A stretch of DNA of 64,000 nt from Gracilariopsis chorda. Its lineage: Eukaryota > Rhodophyta > Florideophyceae > Gracilariales > Gracilariaceae. The DNA lies in NCBI GenBank assembly GCA_003194525.1, contig NBIV01000137.1, positions 62,001-126,000 on the forward strand, written 5' to 3'. The notes under the pieces are model-generated. The model searched no databases. It saw only the letters and a program-made list of their open reading frames with translations, and was not told where the DNA came from. Positions 23,600-34,588 of this stretch are shown piece by piece (the first letter of the stretch is position 1; every line of letters begins with the position of its first letter). Made by a program: the position numbers and the translations under genes.

Positions 23600-24556
23600 T
23601 TGGGAGAGGCGTCCTCAAGAACGAGGCTGTTGGCGCCCGAGGCGTCCTCACCTCGCTCCCGGGTGAAAGTCCTCTCGAGGAAACACAGCGCTGACGCGGA
23701 CTCTGCCCACCTCGGTGTGTTGCGTCGCCCGTGGATACGGAGTAAAAATCCCCGGATTCCCGGTAGAGTCTTGGTCTTGCCCAAGCGCAATTATAAGGTC
23801 TATGCCGACCTTGGCCTTGACTCCCAGTTTATGGTGAGGTTTCTCACCGTCCTGGATACAGGTGCAGGCCCCAACTTTGTTGTGGAATCATTGTCACCCC
23901 CGCTTGTGCGGTCTCGTATCCACTCTGACGCGGTCCCCGACATTTCGGATGCGAACAACAATCCGTTACAAACGGTGGGCACAGTGGACCTCGTCGTGAG
24001 ACTTGGTACCTCTGTGGTGAAGTTGGACTTCATCGTTTGCCGTTCATTGGCAGCACCAGTGATACTGGGATGTGATTACTGCGACAGATTTGTCAACACA
24101 ATCAGGCCCCGCCTCAGGCGTGTAGAACATGACGACGGATCGTCGGTTCCGATTGTTCGCCGCCCGCTAAAGCGGTCCTCTCGGAAACAAGTTCTGCTCC
24201 CTGCTGCGCAGGAGCCACCGCCCGCGTCCCGCGAGTCCACCAAGCTCCGCGTCGCTGCCTCGGTTTCTACACCGGCTGAGTCCCAAGTCTGGGTGCAGGT
24301 AAATTCCCGTCAACACGTTCTTCGGGTTATACAGCCCCTCGCCTCGTTGTACGAGAAATCCCAGCTGGCGCTGGCTAATGGAATTGTCTCCATTTCCCCG
24401 GATGTTCCTTTCCGGATATTGGTTGCCAACCTTGGCAAACACCCCCAGTATCTGGTAAAACACCAAGTAATTGGGAGTGTAACCCCCCCATTTTATGGGA
24501 ATGCTGCCAACGAAGATGACAGCCGCCGATGTACTCGGAGTTACCACCTCCTCTGA
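23600..24556 (+). pseudogene. pol: Gypsy 1 aspartic protease region of Pol
   Basis: Retropepsin-type protease that processes Gag-Pol. The active-site triplet is visible as VLDTGAGPNF near 23.85 kb, with the conserved VILGCDYCDRF near 24.06 kb where family members have an I-I-L-G motif. A basic Arg/Ser-rich N-terminal stretch precedes it. The frame (offset from Gag) ends at 24556 in a short tail; pol continues in another frame from about 24495, so there is a frame change around 24500-24550. Catalytic residues themselves look intact. Confidence 0.8.
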
Positions 24557-25879
24557 GGAGTTCGTCCCGCCGTCCGAAGACGTCAAGTCTAAGGAGGGGG
24601 AGGAAACCGCTACTTCAGCGTCGAACACACCGAGTAACTCGGAATTGCGAACCACACCTGTTCCACAGGACAATGCTCCATCGAGCAACGACCGGCTTGA
24701 TCCGGAAAAAGCACTTGAAGCGCTGGACTTCAGCCACGTGCCAGAGTCGCACCGCGACAAACTCCGTACTATGTTACGGGAATTCACCACAATGTGGGAT
24801 GGCTCGCTTGGCGAGATTGATGCAACGGAACACCGGATCGATTTAATCCCCGGTGCGCAACCGGTTGCACAAACCCCTTAAGGGCAGGTCCGAAAGCTAG
24901 GGAAGAGGAGCAGTCCCAAGTGGACAAGTTGCTCCGCGCAGGTGTGATTGAGCCCGCTCAATCACCCTGGGCATCCCCAGTTGTACTGGCTTTGAAGGCC
25001 GACGGAACCTGGAGGTTCGGTGTCGACTACCGCCAGCTCAATGCCGTGACTGTTAGGGACACGTACCCTATCCCTCGTATGGACGAGTGCATTGACTCCC
25101 TTGGAGACGCCACCGTGTTCACGGCCCTCGATGCCAATTGGGGATATTGGCAAGTACCTGTCAGACAGGAGGATCGTGACAAACCCGCATTCACCTGCCG
25201 CGCAGGAACGTACCGCTTCAAGCGGATGCCATTTGGGTTAACCAATGCCCCCGCCACCTTTCAGCGTGCAGTAGATACTCTACTAAACCGCTTTAAGTGG
25301 CGGAGTTGTCTGGTGTACCTTGATGATATTATCATCTTCTCCAACTCGTTGGACGACCATCTCACTCACGTCCGAGACGTGCTGACCGTACTCCGCGATG
25401 CGGGAATTACCCTCAAGTTGAGGAAATGCGAGTTTTTCACAGATACTGTGAAGTATCTGGGTCACATTATCCGTCCTGGACGGTTAGCGATCGAGAAAGC
25501 TCGAGTCAAATCCCTCGTTGAGGCGAAAGAGCCCCGTACTCAAACTGAACTGCGCTCCTTTTTGGGGCTGGTCAACGTCTATCGACGGTCTATCCCGAAC
25601 TTTTCGGATACAGCGGCGCCCCTGAACGCGTTGTTGCGAAAGGGGAAAACCCCAAAACTGGGAACATTTACGCCCGAGCAATCGGAAGCTTTTAACTCCT
25701 TGAAGGAGGCTGTCACATCAGTACCAATCACCAATCCTACATCTCCTAAAACTTGGGTTGCCATACTCCGTAGATACGGACTCGAGCGACTACCGAGTCA
25801 GGTGTGCTCTTTTTCAAATCACCCCCGAGGGGGAACGACATCCAATTGGTTATTGGTCGCGCTCGCTCAATGTTCATGA
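24495..25879 (+). pseudogene. pol: Gypsy 1 reverse transcriptase
   Basis: Copies element RNA into DNA. A linker (24495-24881, with EHRIDLIPGAQPV) leads in, then the frame shifts by one base at about 24870. The RT domain shows the usual order: GVIEPAQSPWASPVVL, FGVDYRQLNAVT, the catalytic-Asp segment FTALDANWGYWQV, FKRMPFGLTNAPATFQ and the polymerase box YLDDIIIFS at about 25.32 kb, then LGHIIRPG and the connection segment TELRSFLGLVNVYRRSI. The frame changes again around 25760, before RNase H. Catalytic residues look intact, but the frame changes break the polyprotein. Confidence 0.9.
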
Positions 25880-27296
25880 GCGGAACTACTCCGTATCGGA
25901 GAAAGAGGGCCTCGCCGTCGTATGGGTGATGACCACTCTGCGCCCCTACCTTATGGGAGTTCACTTCACCTTGTACACGGATCATTCCTCATTGAGGTGG
26001 TTAATGAATATCTCCGACCCGTCGGGACGCCTCATGCGCTGGAGACTCCGCCTCGCGGAATATGACTTTCAAGTCATTTATAAAAAGGGCGCGCAGAACA
26101 CCCAAGCCGACGCCTTGTCGCGGTTACCCACAAGTGGGGAAGCACTCCCAACGGAGGATGATGAAGTCCCATGTTTCATGGCCATAGACCCGGATGATCC
26201 GGAATATGCCGTCGAGGCTGGGCCAGAAAACTGGGACGAGGATGCTGACTTTGACGAACTACTCGCGTCGCGAAATGAATCTGAGAACCCGTTACCGGGA
26301 AGCTTTGTACCGGTATCACCGGAAGAAATGATCCGAGAACAATTCGGCGACCCATTCTGTACGAGGATTCGTGCCCGTCTTAACGGTGGTGAAGATCTCC
26401 CTTTCGGGGTAAACGACAAAGGCTACCTCGTAAGGAAGGTCGAAGCCCGCCCACAGATTGTGGTACCTCATTCCCTGCAGTCGCGGGTGTTACATCTATC
26501 ACACTACGCCCCCATTGGAGGTCACCCAGGTGGGAGGAAACTCTACCTAACCCTGCGAAGGGATTTCTATTGGCCCGCCATGGCGGTGGATTGCTACGCA
26601 ACCGTGCGGTTTTGTAGCGAATGCGCGAACAATCGCGTGAAACTCCGCAAAAATGCGAAGAAGATGAAACTATTCCCCGCAAGGGCGCCACTCGAGTTTA
26701 TCGCGATCGATATTCTCGGATCACTAATCACCACGAAACGTGGAAACAAGTTTCTACTTGTCATTACCGACCGCTTTTCTAAGCTGGTACGGACTGTCCC
26801 TCTTCGGAGGGTAACCGCGCTCACGGTGGCCCAGGCTCTGGTGACGCACTGGATTTTCCTCTACGGTCCCCCTGTGGAAGTGCTCTCCGATAACGGGAAG
26901 CAGTTCATGAGCAAGTTCTTCCAGGATGTTTGTCGCATCCTGGATGTCAAGAACTTGTTCACGACTACCTACCATCCCCAGTGTAATGGGCAAGTTAAAC
27001 GGTTTAACCGGACGTTACTCGCGGCGTTACGTTCCTACGTCGCAGACCACCCAAAGAACTGGGACATGTACGCTGATGCGGTAACCTACGCGTACAATAC
27101 GCAGATACACCGGACTACCGGAGTTTCGCCATTCGAGTTGGTTCTATCTAGAACACCCCCGCCTGTGGCGCTGGAACCCCAAGCTACCTTGGACAATTTC
27201 CCATCAGTGGGTATCTACCGGCATCAATGGAAGCACTGGCTTTCCAAGCTGGTCCCCGCTGCACGGAAGTCTATGGCACGGGCCCAAGCCGCTTAA
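25758..27296 (+). pseudogene. pol: Gypsy 1 RNase H and integrase, active-site Glu replaced by Lys
   Basis: RNase H begins DTDSSDYRVRCALFQ and contains YSVSEKEGLAVVW and YTDHSSLRWL. The integrase follows: zinc-binding HLSH...CSEC motif at about 26.49-26.63 kb, core first Asp in AIDILGS, second Asp in LSDNGKQF, and NGQVKRFNRTL where the third catalytic residue should be. Exactly 35 residues separate the second Asp from this Lys (codon AAA), so it occupies the Glu position of D,D35E. That change should abolish strand transfer. The frame closes at TAA 27294-27296. Confidence 0.9.
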
Positions 27297-29314
27297 AAGC
27301 GGGATTTTGATGCTCGCTTGCGAGGGAAACTGTCCCCGATTCGGGCGAATAACTACGTCTTCATCAGGAAGGAGTAATACAACCCGGAACGGGAGAAGCG
27401 CCATAAACTCTCGCCTGTGGCGGATGGACCATTCAAGGTCATCTCTGTAAACACCGACACTGTCGTGGTAGAGATGGGCGACAAGTACGAATGGATTTCC
27501 TGTGATAGTGTTGTCCTTGCCCCTCCTCCCTCTTCAGAAGTAGTCCTGGATCCAGGCAACCCCGTTTCTACGGACTCTGCAACACCGGAATCATACGAGA
27601 GTACTCGGCCTACGGTACTACCACACCCCAGCCGGGGACTCTCAGACCTACGGACCCTGTCGGACTCACCGGCTCAGCCGGGTAATTTGGGCCTCTCAGC
27701 GCCCGCCCCTACCGCGCCCGGCCCACTGGAGCGCATTTACACCCGCCAAGCGGGGAATGTTATCCCTTATCCCGCCACTCCGTCTAAGGAGGGGGAGGAG
27801 AACACTCGTTTTCGAGGAACGATATCGCCGTCACAACGGGAAGCACACCGTAACATACGGAACACTGACCGTGGAGCACGGAGTATGTCACGCGACACTA
27901 ATCCCCCATTACCGGGCAGTGCTGTGCAACAGGAAACAGACGCGCAGGCCCCGCAAAAGCGGCAAATACACCGTTTGTCACTGGAAAACGAGAAGCCTCC
28001 CTCCAATACCGCAGCAGCGGAAATGCAATCGCCGGATCCATCCCCAGAGGCATCGCCACAAACGCCGGAAATATACCGTGCTACACGGGAAGTTGAAGCG
28101 CAACTACCGCACACCCCTGTCAGGGAAGGATCCCCGATAAGTGAGTATGGTGACGATTGCCCCCAATCCCCTGGGCGGAGCGATGCATCGAAGCCGCCAT
28201 TGGCGGAAGCCCCCGCGGAAGCGGTTCAATTAGGTCCAGCAGACCCGCGCCCTGCGGAGAAGAGGCGCCCAGATACGCCAGCCTCACAGGGAAATACCCA
28301 CACCCCTCTTGGGGAAAAAGGCAGCCAAGCCGCAGTCGAAGCTTCAGGCCTTGGCTCGCAAGCACCGGAAACGCCTCCCGTCGTTGACGGAATCGAAGCC
28401 CCCGCTCCGGGGAATAATTTGCGCCAACCCCCGCAACGCTGCGGCGAAGAACCGAGGAACTCGGGAAAAACGCGCGCCATTGCACGCTCGAAACCGATCG
28501 TACCGGACGCTGCTCCTCCTCATGGAGATGGTGCACCGCGCTTAGCGGCAATTCCCATGAAAAGGGTGTCATTGGCACCTGCCCGGCACCCCCCAAAGGG
28601 GATTTTGACCAAAATACCGGTGTACCGGAGTTAGCCCCAGGCAACCCGTCAGTAACCGGGGACACCACGGCGTCGCCGGAACGTATGGTGCAGAGCGCTC
28701 GTGCACCTGGCAGGGAGGTGGAACGCTTACCAATCACCGTGTCGCACGGGACCCCGCAGGGGATGTCGCAAACGCCGTTCCCGCATACGCGGCAAAGACC
28801 CCGCGAGCTTGCGGTCCGCGAAGAAGACCGCACTCGCGGAGTTCAAGTCCCCCGCCGTTTGGCGGTTCGCCCGGCCTACCGTGAAGACGGGAACAACGAC
28901 GCCCCTCTCGGGAATGACTTGCCGGTGAAAACCTTGACGCCACACACCCTCTTGAGGGATATCTTCCCGCATGAGCAGCGGCCACTAGGACAGCGCACAG
29001 CAACGCCGGAGACATGGCCGACAACCCGGATGGGGGACAACATACCGCATAGCGGGCAACCCTCGCAAGGGAGTACAACCACCACCCGGCACGGCCGGCA
29101 GGTCTACGAACGAGAGTTTGTAGTAGACCGACTTGTCGGACACGCCTGGGACCAGGATGGTATTCTACAATACCGCGTCTGCTGGTACGGGTACGACCCC
29201 AGTGGGGATAGGTGGGACCCAATTGAACACCTCCCACGATCGCAGGTCGTGCGATACCACCGTCAAACGGGAACTGCAGCCCCAGCCACGCTGGTTAATG
29301 CCCAAGTCGGGTAA
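27297..29314 (+). pseudogene. pol: Gypsy 1 Pol C-terminal linker and chromodomain
   Basis: After the integrase stop the frame resumes with a stop at 27375-27377 and a GPY/F-like segment (LSPVADGPFKVISVNTDT) around 27.41 kb. A long Pro/Arg/Glu-rich linker of about 400 codons runs to 28634. A frame-shifted piece (28685-29314) ends in a chromodomain: EFVVDRLVGHAWDQDGI, LQYRVCWYGYDPSGDRWDPI and EHLPRSQVVRYH. Its aromatic and acidic positions match the chromobox pattern. Such domains tether chromovirus integrases to modified chromatin. The extended linker is unusually long. Confidence 0.85.
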
Positions 29315-29501
29315 CGTTGCCGCGCGAGCGGAGAGCAGTAAGAAAGGATAGCAAGGGAAAGTCCGTCCAAGACGGGGAATTCTAATTGAAAATAACCGTC
29401 CGAGACGGGAAAGTTTACCTAGCGGAGCAGCAAGCTCCATACTACACTACACTAACTGGCATAGCCAGGGAAGGAACACCAGGAAACTGGACAAAAGGGG
29501 C

Positions 29502-30092
29502 TCACTCTTCGCCGTCGCCCGGGGCTTGACCACCCGCAAGGCGGTAAGCCAACGCGTCCGCCATGGCGGTGACATCCCCCGAAATGGTGTCTGAGCCATC
29601 CGCATAAGCGGTGACCAATCCCTCATTGAGGACAGCAACCGGGTGAGACCACGGGGCGAGACGCAGGTGCAACGCGTGATTCCGATTCACCGGGTTGAGC
29701 CCCACCAGGGTGTTGTAGGTTGGCCAGGTGAACGCCGGAGCGGTTCCGGAGGATCCCACCGAAGGTGTTAGTGCGAAGGGATGGTCGGCTGCAGTAGCCA
29801 CATTCCCCGGTTGTACCGGATGTTGATCGCCCTGAGGCAAGGGAACTGACCGGAAACCGGTGGTGTATCGCCCGAGAGACCTCGGAGGTTGGCTGTTGTT
29901 GTTGATGTTGTTGTCGTTGTTCATTTCTCCCTTTTTGATGGTGGTTGTTGTTGTTTGTCGGAGTGCGCTCGGTGACGAGGAAGAGCGGAGGCGAGGAGAG
30001 GAAATAACAGCTGCAGTAGCAGGGGGTGGTGACTATGGTGCAGAGGGATTTACCGGAGAACCGGAGACGGCGCACGCGCTTTTCTCACCCAT
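29502..30092 (-). pseudogene. Antisense open frame in the 3' region of gypsy 1
   Basis: On the strand opposite to pol, an ATG at 30092 opens a frame (MGEKSACAVSG...) of 196 codons interrupted by one TAG (about 30033-30035), then Ser/Pro/Asn-rich sequence (MNNDNNINNNSQPPRSL) and a C-terminus GDVTAMADALAYRL...GDGEE. The shortened relative at 32673-33005 has a frame at the same place and in the same direction, starting MGDK, with KGNMNNYNN and GDFTAMAEHW, so position, start and end segments are conserved between diverged copies. The function is unknown. It could be an accessory antisense gene or a by-product of conserved DNA. Confidence 0.45.
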
Positions 30093-30136
30093 TTTCGTCT
30101 GGGAACCCTCCGCGTCGGCGGTCGTTTTCCCGTCTT

Positions 30137-30146
30137 AGGGGGGATA
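30137..30146 (+). promoter_or_regulatory. Gypsy 1 polypurine tract
   Basis: The run AGGGGGGATA directly abuts the 3' LTR, the expected primer site for plus-strand synthesis. The shortened relative has GGGGAGGGGGATA at the same place. Confidence 0.75.
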
Positions 30147-30974
30147 TGTAGTGCAACGCCCTCAGGGAGGGATTCTTGGTACTTGATCGCTTTCCCGATA
30201 TTATCGGTTGTGTAGTGTGTATATGAACTACGCCCCATAATGGTGGGTATGGACCCGTGGGACACGGTTTTGGGTCAATTGGCGGTTGGCCACAGTAGTG
30301 GATGTTGCCACGAAATGTGGAGTATTTTAGTTAATATTATTTATTATTTTCACACCCATTTCTGGGAAGCTAGTACTTAGTGCGACGGCGCACTGCCGTC
30401 ACACCAGTAAACCTTCCCCAACAAGGGACCCCAACCTGGGGAATTAGCTCTAGTTGTTGCCGCTTGCGCGCGTACTCTACTCCTCCTTGGAGGGAAACGC
30501 CGTAAACCACGGGACATCTAACCCCCTTGCACATCTAAAGGGTCCCATCACTGGGAGTATAATTGTTCCAATTGCATTGGTGTTTCGCCCTGTATAGGGA
30601 TATTGTTACCGGCATCGCCGTTCGCCCCCGTGGCTCCCGCAACTCACTTCGTCCTCTCTTCCTCCTCTTCGCCCTTCCGTTTCCCCTAAAAGTTTAGGGT
30701 AGCACCTCCCGCTATCCGCGGCCCTCGTGTGCGCATCCGCTCACACACCCCCACTTACGTGGAAACATACCTCTACTGAGGATCACACCCCGCTCATGCG
30801 GATACCGATTCTTCGCCTTCACCTCCCTGCGCAAGTCGCGACAGGTGTCCCTGGTCTTACAAACCGGCTTCGCCGTGACACCTCTGGGAGGGCTCTACCC
30901 AACTGGGTTCACCTCGTGAGAGGAAGATCCCGAACGTCTTTCGGTATTTTTCCCCTTTGGGGCATTGCACCACA
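30147..30974 (+). repeat. Gypsy 1 3' LTR
   Basis: Partner of the 20473-21300 LTR, same length, about 16 substitutions, followed by the ACATA duplication. Confidence 0.95.
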
Positions 30975-32316
30975 ACATAATTAGTTATTACAGTGTACGG
31001 GTAACGGCCGGCACCCTACTTACGTAGGTGAGATCAAGCCGTCCTGGTCAGTAAGCCTCACACAAGCTAGTGTTCGGCTCTGAATCAGAGACCCCCGGTG
31101 CACGATATCCTCCCTCGGAGATTCGTCGCCTTTTGTAGGACTAGTCATCCACCTTGTGGCCCTTTCAACCACATTTATAGACTTGTGTTTGCCTTTTGTT
31201 GTGTGTTTTGTTTCTTTTCGTTACTTTGTTATACGGGTGACACTCGTTGTGCTTACCGGTGAACCGTCGCGCACTCCTCGTATGAGTGACCACCCATTCC
31301 GCACTATCACTGCTCTGCGTGTCTTCGATCCTTTTCTAGGCCACTCTTGCGCATGCCCGCGAGTCGTGAAGTGAGCCCTGGTTTACGCCTGGCTCGTGTG
31401 CTCACCACAGGTGGTTCTGTCGCCGTGCTACCCTCTAATGACAGGAAGACTTCGAACACCCTCGTGCTTCGTCTCTCTTTTGGGGTTTTGCACCACAGAA
31501 ATTGAAGAGATCCTCGTGAGGGAGGAAAGCAGGAATGCACCTCTTGCAACTCAAGTCCCTGGCTCTACAGCCTTGGATTTGCGAACCGTTCATAACGGGA
31601 ATGTTTTCAGAACTTCGGAGATCGAAGTGCTGAAGTCTCCACGTAATCGCGGTAATATACCGAGCGCCTCGGAATAATCTGGCATCGTCGCCCTCCCGGA
31701 TGATGCATCTCTTGTGGAAGACATCACACCTCAATTAGAGGCAAAGCCTACGAACAGGGTGTCAACGGCGCCAGCTGTACACGCCCCATCAGCGAGTTTG
31801 AGGCAACACACCGGAGCACCGGAAGTAACCGCCAGATACCGGATGCCAACATAGCACTGCACGGCGCAGCCGGACAGTGTAAGGCCCATGCCAAGGGCGG
31901 TGGAACGCAAGGAGGCGCTTCAGAGCCACATGTCCTGGGAGTCATGTGAGCGCACGGAGATTGCGCGCCCCACTCCAATCAACGTGCGACGCAGAAAGCC
32001 CCACCAGGGAACCACCTCCACAGCTCCGCCAAAGTGGCAAGATGCTCGCTAACTCGTGGTTCGACGGGACTACCATCAACATGGGACGGATGACCCCTGC
32101 AAACTAGTGGTACGACCCAATTACCGCAGAACGCGGCACCTGTTCCACGAAGACATTCTCTTGAGGGATATTATTCCACACTCTGTGCTGCAACTTCCGA
32201 CCGAAGCCGGCACTTCGCATCCGGACGCACACCTGAGGGAAAATATCCCGTGCCACGGGCAACCCCTGACAGGCGAAATTACCATAACACACCAAGGCCG
32301 GTAATTATACAAACAA

Positions 32317-32517
32317 GAGTTTGTAAATGACCGAATCGTCTGGCATACCTGGAATAAGGAAGGTATTCTAAGATACAGCGTCCATTATAATGGATATGAC
32401 CCAAGCTAGGACACCATGGAACCCATCGAACACCCCGCCCGTTCAAAGGTGGTCCAATATCACCGCAGCGCAGGGAACGCAAATCCAGCTACGCTGTGCA
32501 ACGCCCAATTAGGGTAA
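32317..32517 (+). pseudogene. Chromodomain remnant
   Basis: One frame reads EFVNDRIVWHTWNKEGILRY, then a GYDPS segment followed by a TAG, then EPIEHPARSKVVQYH and a stop at the same place as in gypsy 1 (NAQLG against NAQVG). It is homologous to the gypsy 1 chromodomain with one internal stop and loss of a core aromatic (YNGYDPS for WYGYDPS). Upstream linker sequence is recognisable only in pieces. Confidence 0.8.
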
Positions 32518-32672
32518 AAACGCCGCGAAGCCGGGGAAGGTAGGTAAGAGGAGTACACCCCCTTTTGTATGGACTCCGTCAAGGACGTGAATTAAGGAGA
32601 GAACGCCGTTCTAAGCGGGAAAGTTTTCTCAGGACCTTCGTGCTTCTGTGTGATGCTAAGCTACATTACTGG

Positions 32673-33005
32673 CTAAGCCAGGGAAAGAGACCAGGATACT
32701 GGATTAGAGGTTCGTCCCCTCCCCATCGCCTGGGGCGTGACCATCCGCAAGGCTGTAATCCAATGCTCCGCCATCGCAGTGAAGTCACCCCAAACTTCGG
32801 CATCGCTTTCATATAACGAGGACAGAGGTTGGTTGTTGTAGTTGTTCATATTCCCCTTCGCAAGGTTGTGATCTGAATGAGTTGAGTGAGAAGGAGAGGA
32901 GCTTGCACTTGTGGAAGGCTGGTTTGCTACTTTTTCAGGAGGTTGTTTCTCTGAGGCAGAGGTTTGACCCAGTGACTCGGAAAGGGCTGGAATTTTATCA
33001 CCCAT
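32673..33005 (-). pseudogene. Antisense frame homologous to that in gypsy 1
   Basis: An open frame of 110 codons on the strand opposite to the element, beginning MGDKIPALSES and containing KGNMNNYNN and GDFTAMAEHW. It corresponds in position and direction to the frame at 29502-30092 of gypsy 1 but is shorter, with the middle deleted. It remains open although the sense-strand genes of this copy are destroyed. Confidence 0.45.
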
Positions 33006-33061
33006 TTTTTGCTGAGATCCGATCGCCTTCGCGGTTGCTTTCCTGACTGGGGAGGGGGATA

Positions 33062-33859
33062 TGAAGTGCAATACCCTCAGGGATGGAGTTTTGGTACTTG
33101 GTTGATTTCCCGAATGTTTCGGTAATGTACTCATTGTATGAACTACGAACTTTAAAAGTGGATTGGACACGTGGGACACGAAAGAGTCAATTGGCGGTTG
33201 GCCACAGTAGTGGGCATGAACCACCAAAGTGGAGTAATTTAGTTAGTTTTATTTATTGTTCTTACACCCATTTCTGGGATGGTTAGTACTCAGTGCGCCG
33301 TCGAGTTGCCGTCGCACCTGTCAAACTTCCCCAACAAGGGACCCCAACCTGGGAAATTGGCTCTAGACCTGACCGCCTTCGCGTGTTCTCTACTCTTCCT
33401 TGGAGGGAAGCACCGTAGCATATGGAAAGTGCAACCCCCTTGGCCATCTAAAGGACCCCATAATTCGGATTTTTATCCCATTTGTCTTGGTGTTCGCCTT
33501 GTATAAGGTTTATTTACCAGCACTGCCGTTAGTCTTCGTCAAGACACTCGTGACTCAGCTCCCCCTTTCTTTTCCCTTTACAGGGTGGCTTTTCTGCTAC
33601 GCACGGCTCGTGTTCGCGCGTCCCACTAACGTGGAAACCTCACCTCTCTAGAGGACGACCACCCCCACGCACACCGCTCCTGCGAATACCTGATTCTTGT
33701 CTCAACCTCTCTGCGAAAGCCGCGACGGGTGGCCTCGGCCTTACAAACCGACATAGTCATGCCCCTTCTGGGATGGCTCTACCCAACTAGGCTCACCTCT
33801 AACAAGGAAAGATCCTGAACATCTTTCGGTGCACTCCCGCTTCCAGGCATTGCACTACA
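33062..33859 (+). repeat. Diverged gypsy LTR
   Basis: Begins TGAAGTGCAATACC and ends CATTGCACTACA. It is alignable along its length with the gypsy 1 LTR but has many substitutions and gaps (798 against 828 bp). It abuts, and cuts, the DDE transposase fragment that follows on the minus strand. Confidence 0.85.
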
Positions 33860-34588
33860 ATTAAACATACTAGGGCCAAATTTCTCAATATCGTTATGGT
33901 AGATAGCAGCAATTCGCTCTGGGAAGCTTTCGCGGTACAAAAAAGCTTCAACTGGCTTTTCGTTTCGCTTGGTGGATTTATTCACTGCACTGTACACGGC
34001 GCGATATCCCTTCTCCGCCACAACCATTTTCTTATGCTTCTTAGTAGCTGGAACATATCCAAAAACGAATGGGAAGTCAATGCGTCTTTTGTGCGTACCT
34101 AATCCGACTGCTCCCAAACTTTGTATGAACTCCATAGGTTCTGTTCCCATGTAACCTCGATCTGTAAGGAATAACGCGTCAATCATCAGATCGAGTGCTC
34201 CAATAGATAGTGCACCCTGCAGCATCTGCACCAGTATCGGCCATATGTGAATCACTTTTTCTCCAGATTGGGTGTAGTGGCTGGCTAAGTATAAAGACGT
34301 CAGTGGGGAGCATATCGATTTGTTCACTGGACTAAGGACCGTTTTGGGTTTATTGACTTGTGCGAGGTTATTAAGATAAGACACTGCACGAGACTGCAGC
34401 CACTGGTGATCGTCATCCAGACTGAACATGGTCACATCGTGAATGTAGGCCAGGTTTCGATTGATTGCGGCGAGCTCGATTTCAAGTTCTGCAATGAGCT
34501 GGTTTTCTAGTACGGGTGTGTTGGACCATGCTATGCCATATTCCTCCATTTTTGCCGTTTTCGACGTGTACCACTGAATGGAGACCAT
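33860..34588 (-). pseudogene. DDE transposase fragment related to the 46.6-kb piggyBac-like element
   Basis: A minus-strand frame from 34588 reads through the core of a DDE transposase: FSLDDDHQWLQSRAV, then ALFLTDRGYMGTEPMEF, LGAVGLGTHKRR and DFPFVFGYVP. The pairing of LDDD with a later DRGY box is shared with the transposase at 46945-50229 (TLDDDLYGTRA, VLTADRGYGKV), so the two belong to one family. The frame runs on into the gypsy LTR, which therefore cuts it, and the part that could show a YqaJ domain is absent. The catalytic role of the two Asp is inferred from position. Confidence 0.6.

Larger units (their letters stand above)
20473..30974 (+). mobile_element. Ty3/gypsy LTR retrotransposon with chromodomain (gypsy 1), full length
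   Basis: A 10,502-bp element with equal 828-bp LTRs (20473-21300, 30147-30974; TG...CA) and a perfect 5-bp target duplication ACATA (20468-20472, 30975-30979). A primer binding site starts 3 bases after the 5' LTR and a purine tract (AGGGGGG) precedes the 3' LTR. By eye I count about 16 substitutions and no gaps between the LTRs, about 98 percent identity, so insertion is fairly recent. Gag, protease, reverse transcriptase, RNase H, integrase and a C-terminal chromodomain follow in the Ty3/gypsy order. Several frame changes and an integrase active-site substitution show this copy is defective. Confidence 0.95.
31000..33859 (+). mobile_element. Truncated and decayed gypsy 1 relative
   Basis: A diverged 3' LTR (33062-33859) and the 3' part of pol including a chromodomain remnant match the same parts of gypsy 1. 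The 5' two thirds (gag to integrase) are missing. At 31340-31494 a segment ending TTTTGCACCACA resembles the end of a gypsy LTR, but what follows is linker-like sequence rather than a primer binding site, so an internal deletion probably joined the two. The exact left boundary is uncertain. Confidence 0.75.

Noticed and set aside
28120..28833. Long antisense frame over the gypsy 1 linker
   Set aside because: Shadow of the sense linker; unlike 29502-30092 it has no counterpart in the related element.
20473..33859. Considered gypsy 1 and the following fragment as one tandem element
   Set aside because: The ACATA duplication closes gypsy 1 at 30979, and the third LTR is much more diverged, so they are separate insertions.
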